Below are positions 59,401 through 64,000 of a stretch of DNA of 64,000 nucleotides, one piece after another. The DNA is taken from the NCBI RefSeq assembly GCF_048128805.1, contig NC_135998.1:12854656-12918655 (forward strand). The letters are read 5' to 3'. Under the pieces are notes generated by a model. It had not been told where the DNA came from. It worked only from the letters and a program-made list of their open reading frames with translations, and ran no database searches. Each line of letters starts with the position of its first letter. Position 1 is the stretch's first letter. This DNA comes from Centroberyx gerrardi. Lineage: Eukaryota; Chordata; Actinopteri; Beryciformes; Berycidae. Made by a program: the position numbers and the translations under genes.

Positions 59401-62400
59401 AGGGATTATTTCCTGGCGGAGACTTTGTTTTTTTTTTCTGTGGGTGTCAGTTGATTGACATTAAGCAGGGCGTAACGTAATCCGTGCACTGATATGCAAA
59501 CACTCAACTTGGGCACAATGAGACAACCAAACAGAAAAATGAATGGCACCAAATGGCTTCTTCTGAAGGTAGGAAAATGAGCCTTGATATATGTGTAGCG
59601 TGTAGAGTCGAAAATATCGAATTTAGAATTTAGTAAAACAAACAAACAAACCATGTAATACATGAAACGGGTGAAATGTGTGACAAATGGACAGATGATA
59701 AACCAGAATAAAACACTAAAACTAAACTCAAAGGTGTTCTTCAGTTGTTGAGGGTACTCCAAATTCAGGGTGTAAATAAGTCCAAAGAGTAGGCACACGG
59801 CATGCGGAAGATTTTCAAGGTCATCCATCACTGTTGTTCCTTCCAAAATGATTGCAGTACCTGAAGCCTCTAGGTGCAGTGAGTGAGGAGAAGCCAGACT
59901 GTCTTCAGCAATCACTGTCAGGATCCCGATGGAGGTGTGGGACATGTCCGTAGGGTCATCGCAGTCCTAACAACAATAGCAGCATTACAACCACAATTGC
60001 ATGTCAAATGTCACCTTGCATTTCTACAGTAGAAAACACAAGACACAGCCACTAAGAGGAAGCTATAAGGCAGCGAGATCTGAGTCTCCGCTCGTGCGAA
60101 GTCTTGGCTTGTTGGTCTTTGAGTTGGTGTCGGCGTTCGTGGCCTCCGGCATAGAGCTCGGGGCGTGAAGCACTTAGTTCTGTAAGTTTGGATCGGCATC
60201 GTAGCTTCCAGTATGAAGCTCGGGGCATGAAGCGCACAAGGTGACAAAGAACTCAAGAGTTTTATAGTTTTTCCGAATTCCAAGGCGGGGTTTTGCAGTG
60301 TAAAAAGATACTTTGTGCGGTTTTGGAGATTCCGCCTACATTTCTTTGTTCTGGAGACAGGCAACGCCCGTGATAAGACAGAGAGACACATGAGGATACC
60401 TCTCTCAACTACTTTAGTAACTAGCCTATGTAATGATAAAGTTTTAGAATAACGCGTTTGGATTTTACATACTCAACCAATTACTGTTGTCAATCGGTGA
60501 ACATTATGAAACCTGTAAACAAACACTTATGGATTGCATAAAACCATTACATGAAACATGATTAGACAATACAACTTTCACTGTTCAAACTTTGCGGTGA
60601 ACTGAGTTGTTTTAGCAGAATAGCCCAGATAGCCTACATACTTTATAATCTTAATATTTAAATCACGAATACATAGTAACTTTGGTGGTTGATATAGGGA
60701 AACAATGAAATAGAACATAATTATCGATGTGGGGGCCAAGAATGGGTAAATATAGTCAGACCTTAGGTAGCAGTGTGGTCCCGGGGGAATAACTGGCATA
60801 TACGATTAACCAATTTAGTATAATTCACACTATTCTAAAAACTCATTGGAGACATTAGGAAATACAAAGTAGAGAAGAGGACTAAACCAAGAATGAAAAT
60901 AATTTATGGATTTATGACTTTTATGGCTCTATCCAGAAAGGTGGGGGTTTCCTACAGAACTAAAAAGAGAAGGGAGAAAGCAATTCCTGATCCTTTTGGT
61001 AACATGATACAAAATGTATTTAATTATCTAATGTGACTAATTGTCCAACATCAATTCAATAGAACTCAGTCTTCTGGTCCAGATAAAAAGAAATCTTCTT
61101 CTTTTAATTTGTGTGAGTCTATGAGTGTGAGGGAGATCCTGGTCTGCAGTCTGATGTGGCTTGTAGATAAAACTTATACATTTCAGAAGAGTTGTCTGAT
61201 TGGTGGAGGAGATCCCCCTTAGTCTTGGTCAGCGTCAAGGTGACACTTTTGTAGCTTTTAAAGGTGAAGGGTCATTTTTGTTCCTGGGAAAGAATGTTAC
61301 TCAAGGGTCCATTTTGAGCTGTGGAGACCTGGTTCTGCTACATATGCATACTAGGGATAATGTAAAGGAGAGGGGAAACCTAGACGATTGGTACAAACTT
61401 TAAAAAATCACCGGTATTATCCTTTAAGTTAGGCTTATTAGATGAGTGAAATAGGAATCATCTAACACTTACAACCAGGCTTGCTTAATAAAATAACTTA
61501 AATTAATGTAACCTTTATATTATGAGATGAAAAACACTGAACTTTTGTTTTGACTATTACAACCTCTCTATCAGCCTATGTGGCCTTGTACTTATTCATA
61601 GTTAAGAAAAAATGGAAATCCTAGCTGTTACAAAAGCCTGCGTTATGTTGGGTTCAAAATACATTGCAAACTTCTGCCCTTAAGCTGACAGCAGTACGGT
61701 CCAAGCCTGTAAAAATTCTCGCACATTGCAGTCTCTCCCACATATTTTGCGCAGGCCTTGGCTGCTATCAAACATCAACATAAGCAAACAAGCAAGAGAA
61801 AATTTCAAAAATAGGCTTTAGCAAGCATTTCACTCAGCTTTATTCTTAAATGAATGAAGAGGCAACGCTAAAACCTGTCATTAAACACTTGTCACTTCAT
61901 GATACTTTCCCAAAATTTAAATCCACCACCATGCTGAGAACTCCCGCTTGAAGAGTCAGCTTGCCAAGTTTGAATCCTGAAGCTGTCCACTGTGCCGTTG
62001 GGCTCAGCATGGCCATCGGACACATACTGGAACTCCAAATGTCACTTGTGAAACTGACAGAGATGACGCTTTCTTTCACTAGGCTGTCAATTTACGGTTT
62101 GGTAGGTTGTATTTTATGTAGGCTATGTCTACACTGGTGAAATATTTACAAGTTAATTGCAGAAATATTTAGCAGGTAAGTGCAGCTAGTCAGTAGATCA
62201 TTATAATTCCTCAATTATTTTGATTTTATTATCTTTTTCTGACACTCATTACATACTTGTTACAAGTTTGTAGTGAAACTTGTAGCTTGAAAAATTATTT
62301 TTTACTTAATATAATTTCAGCTCTTTTGATTGTCCAATGTAGAGGCGAACAATCAAATCATTTACAGTTAAAATCAGGCGATTTTGAATCTGCTCTGCTT

Positions 62401-63048
62401 TTCCCTTGTCCAAAGAATTGACATTTAGTCTGGACTGCCTGCTCCATTTTAAAAACAACAAAATTTACTCTAATGCAGCGACACATCCTGCCTCTAGAAT
62501 CCCAGAGATGCTGTCTAGTCTAACAGGAGTGAGATTAGCAGGTAGGATTACCTTCAAAATTTAGGTAAACTGACAGATTCTTTGTTTTGGCTTCATCCAT
62601 GCCTGCCTTTGATGAGTTGAACTCTGATTCACCGTAAACCCAGATTTGTCAAGGTAGAGGTGTTACTTATAACGTAGCTTAGAAAATGACAACTAAACTT
62701 GAAAAAAAAAAAAAAAAAACGAACTCATACGATGCTGACAAGCACAGCAAATGTATCCGTGTGTTGGGAGACATCCAGCACTTCTGGGAGCACTCAATCC
62801 CAAAACAGTACATATACGAGTTTTTGTTGAGGAAATGTAATTGATGGGATTTCATGTGATGCTTCGGAAAAGAAGATCTCGCAAGAAACCCACATTGGGT
62901 ATCTAGGGTATCTGAATGCTAAAATAGCTGATGTGATTACTGCATCATTCATCTGAGGAAAAAAATCCTCCTCTCTTTTCTTCCCCTCCCTTTCTCCAAG
63001 GACTGTGTGCAGCTCAACCAGTACAAGCTGAAGGATGAGATTGGAAAG
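56222..63048 (+). CDS. camkk2: camkk2, calcium/calmodulin-dependent protein kinase kinase 2, 5' part
   Basis: Three coding exons (56222-56455, 57251-57592, 63001-63048) in phase 0 give 208 codons. CAMKK2 is a cytosolic Ser/Thr kinase that phosphorylates CaMKI, CaMKIV and AMPK after Ca2+/calmodulin binding. The identity is shown by MESLIVVTEYEP, LSDRKLSLQERSQ, YPSLPYSPITSPHSSPRLPR and RRPTVESHRVSIT, then DCVQLNQYKLKDEIGK, which leads into the glycine-rich loop of the kinase domain. The last stretch follows the CAMKK2 pattern more closely than CAMKK1. The catalytic domain, calmodulin site and C-terminus lie beyond the right edge. Confidence 0.92.
56456..57250 (+). other. camkk2: camkk2 intron between coding exons 1 and 2
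   Basis: AT-rich. Near 56488-56515 it carries a fragment of the dispersed repeat seen at 46010-46370. Confidence 0.55.
57251..57592 (+). CDS. camkk2: camkk2 coding exon 2 (N-terminal regulatory region)
   Basis: The acceptor catctcag is followed by VEDMDSSETPEPASS. Contains Ser/Pro-rich sites (SPCSSPGLNG, PLPYSPITSP-like SLPYSPITSPHSSPR), a region phosphorylated in mammalian CAMKK2. Ends SITDLQ|gtaagg. Confidence 0.92.
57593..59134 (+). other. camkk2: camkk2 intron, part before the TTAA element
   Basis: No exon is recognised. The open frame 57881-58297 has no known domain. It holds repeat copy 2 at 58690-58765. Confidence 0.5.
58690..58765. repeat. short dispersed repeat, copy 2
   Basis: Diverged copy of 53716-53780; both are preceded by ACACAGA-rich text. 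Confidence 0.7.
59139..61423. mobile_element. TTAA-flanked DNA element, about 2.3 kb
   Basis: TTAA lies at 59135-59138 and 61424-61427, immediately outside inverted ends aggagaataccggt (left) and accggtattatcct (right), which pair at 13 of 14 positions. TTAA target sites with short inverted ends are known for piggyBac- and Kolobok-type transposons. No transposase was recognised. It may be one nonautonomous element, or two flanking related copies bracketing other DNA. Inside lies the minus-strand ORF at 59406-59966. Confidence 0.65.
59406..59966 (-). CDS. unassigned ORF inside the TTAA element, probable last exon
   Basis: On the minus strand an acceptor (ttgttgttag) at 59967-59968 precedes an open frame DCDDPTDMSHTSIGILTVIA, then EDSLASPHSLHLEASG and IILEGTTVMDDLENLPHAVC, LLFGLIYTLNLEYPQQLKNT and FEF. 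This looks like real protein, with alternating hydrophobic and acidic pattern. I recall similar 'LEG..VMD.L..LP.A.CLLFGL.YAL...YP' stretches in uncharacterised multicopy fish proteins, but I cannot name a family. After FEF the frame turns hydrophobic and Phe-rich, so the true end may be lost there. A TATA-like ctataaaac lies upstream on this strand at about 60265. No function is proposed. Confidence 0.4.
   Translation of the reverse strand, partial: DCDDPTDMSHTSIGILTVIAEDSLASPHSLHLEASGTAIILEGTTVMDDLENLPHAVCLLFGLIYTLNLEYPQQLKNTFEFSFSVLFWFIICPFVTHFTRFMYYMVCLFVLLNSKFDIFDSTRYTYIKAHFPTFRRSHLVPFIFLFGCLIVPKLSVCISVHGLRYALLNVNQLTPTEKKNKVSARK
61428..63000 (+). other. camkk2: camkk2 intron, part after the TTAA element
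   Basis: AT-rich with an A-run near 62702-62719. No gene or clear repeat recognised. Confidence 0.5.
63001..63048 (+). CDS. camkk2: camkk2 coding exon 3 (kinase domain entry)
   Basis: 16 codons, DCVQLNQYKLKDEIGK, between ttctccaag and gtacca. This is the start of the kinase fold, and the next exon should supply the glycine-rich loop. Confidence 0.9.
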
Positions 63049-64000
63049 GTACCATCACAGACATCTCACTGATTACTCCCTTTTCATTGACTCCTCCATT
63101 TTCTTCTCTCCTCTGCCTACCGCATGTCTGTTAAGTAGTGCAGATCATCAAGGACGTGCGGTAACAGTCTCTGACATCTTCTCTCCCGGCTGTCCTCATT
63201 TCCCAAACTCTCTGTAAACTACCAGGCCATGGGAGAGTGGTAGGATGGATGGGAGGCTGGTATAAATAGCGCTCTCTAAGGGTTGTGTGAGGCTGAGTGG
63301 ATCTGAGTGTGGGTGTGTGTATTTGTATGCATATGTGAGAATCCGGTGTGTGTATAAGACAGAGTATGCTTGAGTGCGTGTGTGTGTGTTTTCATGTATG
63401 TGTAGGTACCCATGTTAATGTGTGTGTTTTTGTGTTTAGTGGAGACAATGGGAGCCTTTCAGGATTGTTGGAGAGGCTCCTGTTATCAGCTCATCTCTGG
63501 GACTGCAGGATGAGCTCTGTGCTGCATCCTCAATCTGCTCTCCCAGCGGGGACCGATCCTACCGCTCCCTCTCTCTCTCTCGCTCTCTCTCTCACCCTGT
63601 TTGTGTGTGTGTGCATGGATTTGTGCATGCAAGCAGAGAGGAAAGGCTTTCCTACTAATTGGGCCCAGTTTTTATTCTGAATTTCCTGTGTGTGGGCAGG
63701 GGAGCTTGATAGCATAAACTAGATTCAGTTTCCCTAATTAGCCTGAAATCAAAAATGAAACAGAGAGGGAGAGATGATTTGAATTTCTCTGTTGTCGCTT
63801 TGAAGCAGCTGGTCCTCTTTGAGTGTACTTTGTCAGCCCACTCAATTCCCTCAGCTTTGGAGTAGAGCTTGTGTGTGTTTCTGTTTGTTCCCATGTGTAT
63901 TTCTTCAGTTCGTTTTGCTCTGCACAGAGTGTTGTAGTTTTTTTTTTTGTGTGAAGAATTGACAGCTGCTGAATCTCGCACTATTGTCTCATACTCCTGT
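63049..64000 (+). other. camkk2: camkk2 intron to the window edge
   Basis: TG-rich stretches at 63300-63440 and a CTCTCTCTCG-type tract near 63567-63596. The next kinase-domain exon is not seen before 64000. Confidence 0.5.

Noticed and set aside
60011..60391. Minus-strand 126-codon frame as the first exon of the TTAA-element ORF, or an LTR
   Set aside because: The only linking intron would be about 47 nt and no LTR pair or primer site was seen. Left unassigned.

Overview
The window looks like nuclear DNA of a ray-finned fish. Genes are split by GT-AG introns into short GC-rich coding exons set in AT-rich DNA. Dinucleotide microsatellites are abundant, and the mobile elements are of kinds common in teleosts: a Tc1 transposon, an L2-like LINE, Penelope-like elements with a GIY-YIG region, and several hAT-type and fold-back MITEs. 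Everything that looks like a host gene lies on the + strand.

Layout: (1) 1-813 holds the last two coding exons of bcr (RhoGAP C-terminus), followed by a long AT-rich 3' region to about 5.5 kb. (2) 5.5-22.9 kb has no intact gene. It holds a Penelope fragment, a six-copy degenerate repeat block (6.65-9.04 kb), a dead L2-like LINE with a nested insertion, a probable klhl10 relic and a Penelope-like insertion with 14-bp target duplications. (3) 22.9-24.4 kb keeps the last three exons of a specc1l-type gene, with frame-breaking deletions. (4) 28.4-40.6 kb is an adenosine A2A-type receptor gene (adora2a): a probable noncoding first exon, four coding exons, a start codon overlapped by an upstream ORF, and one small intron containing two abutting hairpins. 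(5) 43.2-47.0 kb is snrpd3 (spliceosomal SmD3), complete. (6) 48.1 kb to the right edge is the 5' part of camkk2, up to the first residues of the kinase domain; a Tc1 element sits in intron 1 and a TTAA-flanked element with an unfamiliar ORF in a later intron.

The order bcr - specc1l - adora2a - snrpd3 matches human 22q11.23 as I recall it. The human neighbours UPB1 and GUCD1 are not seen between adora2a and snrpd3. The decayed specc1l copy suggests one of two post-duplication teleost copies of this block, with the working specc1l elsewhere; that is inference. The host genes have separate jobs (Rho GTPase control, adenosine/cAMP signalling, splicing, Ca2+/calmodulin kinase signalling) and are linked only by inherited gene order.

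The signals most worth a second look are the two back-to-back hairpins in the apparently extra adora2a intron, the almost perfect 81-bp palindrome near 42.2 kb, the recurrence of short-spacer inverted repeats elsewhere, the overlapping uORFs of adora2a and camkk2, the TTAA element carrying an unassigned conserved-looking ORF, and the relics of specc1l and klhl10. No computation was run. Exon borders come from reading splice sites and reading frame, and family assignments come from recalled vertebrate proteins.
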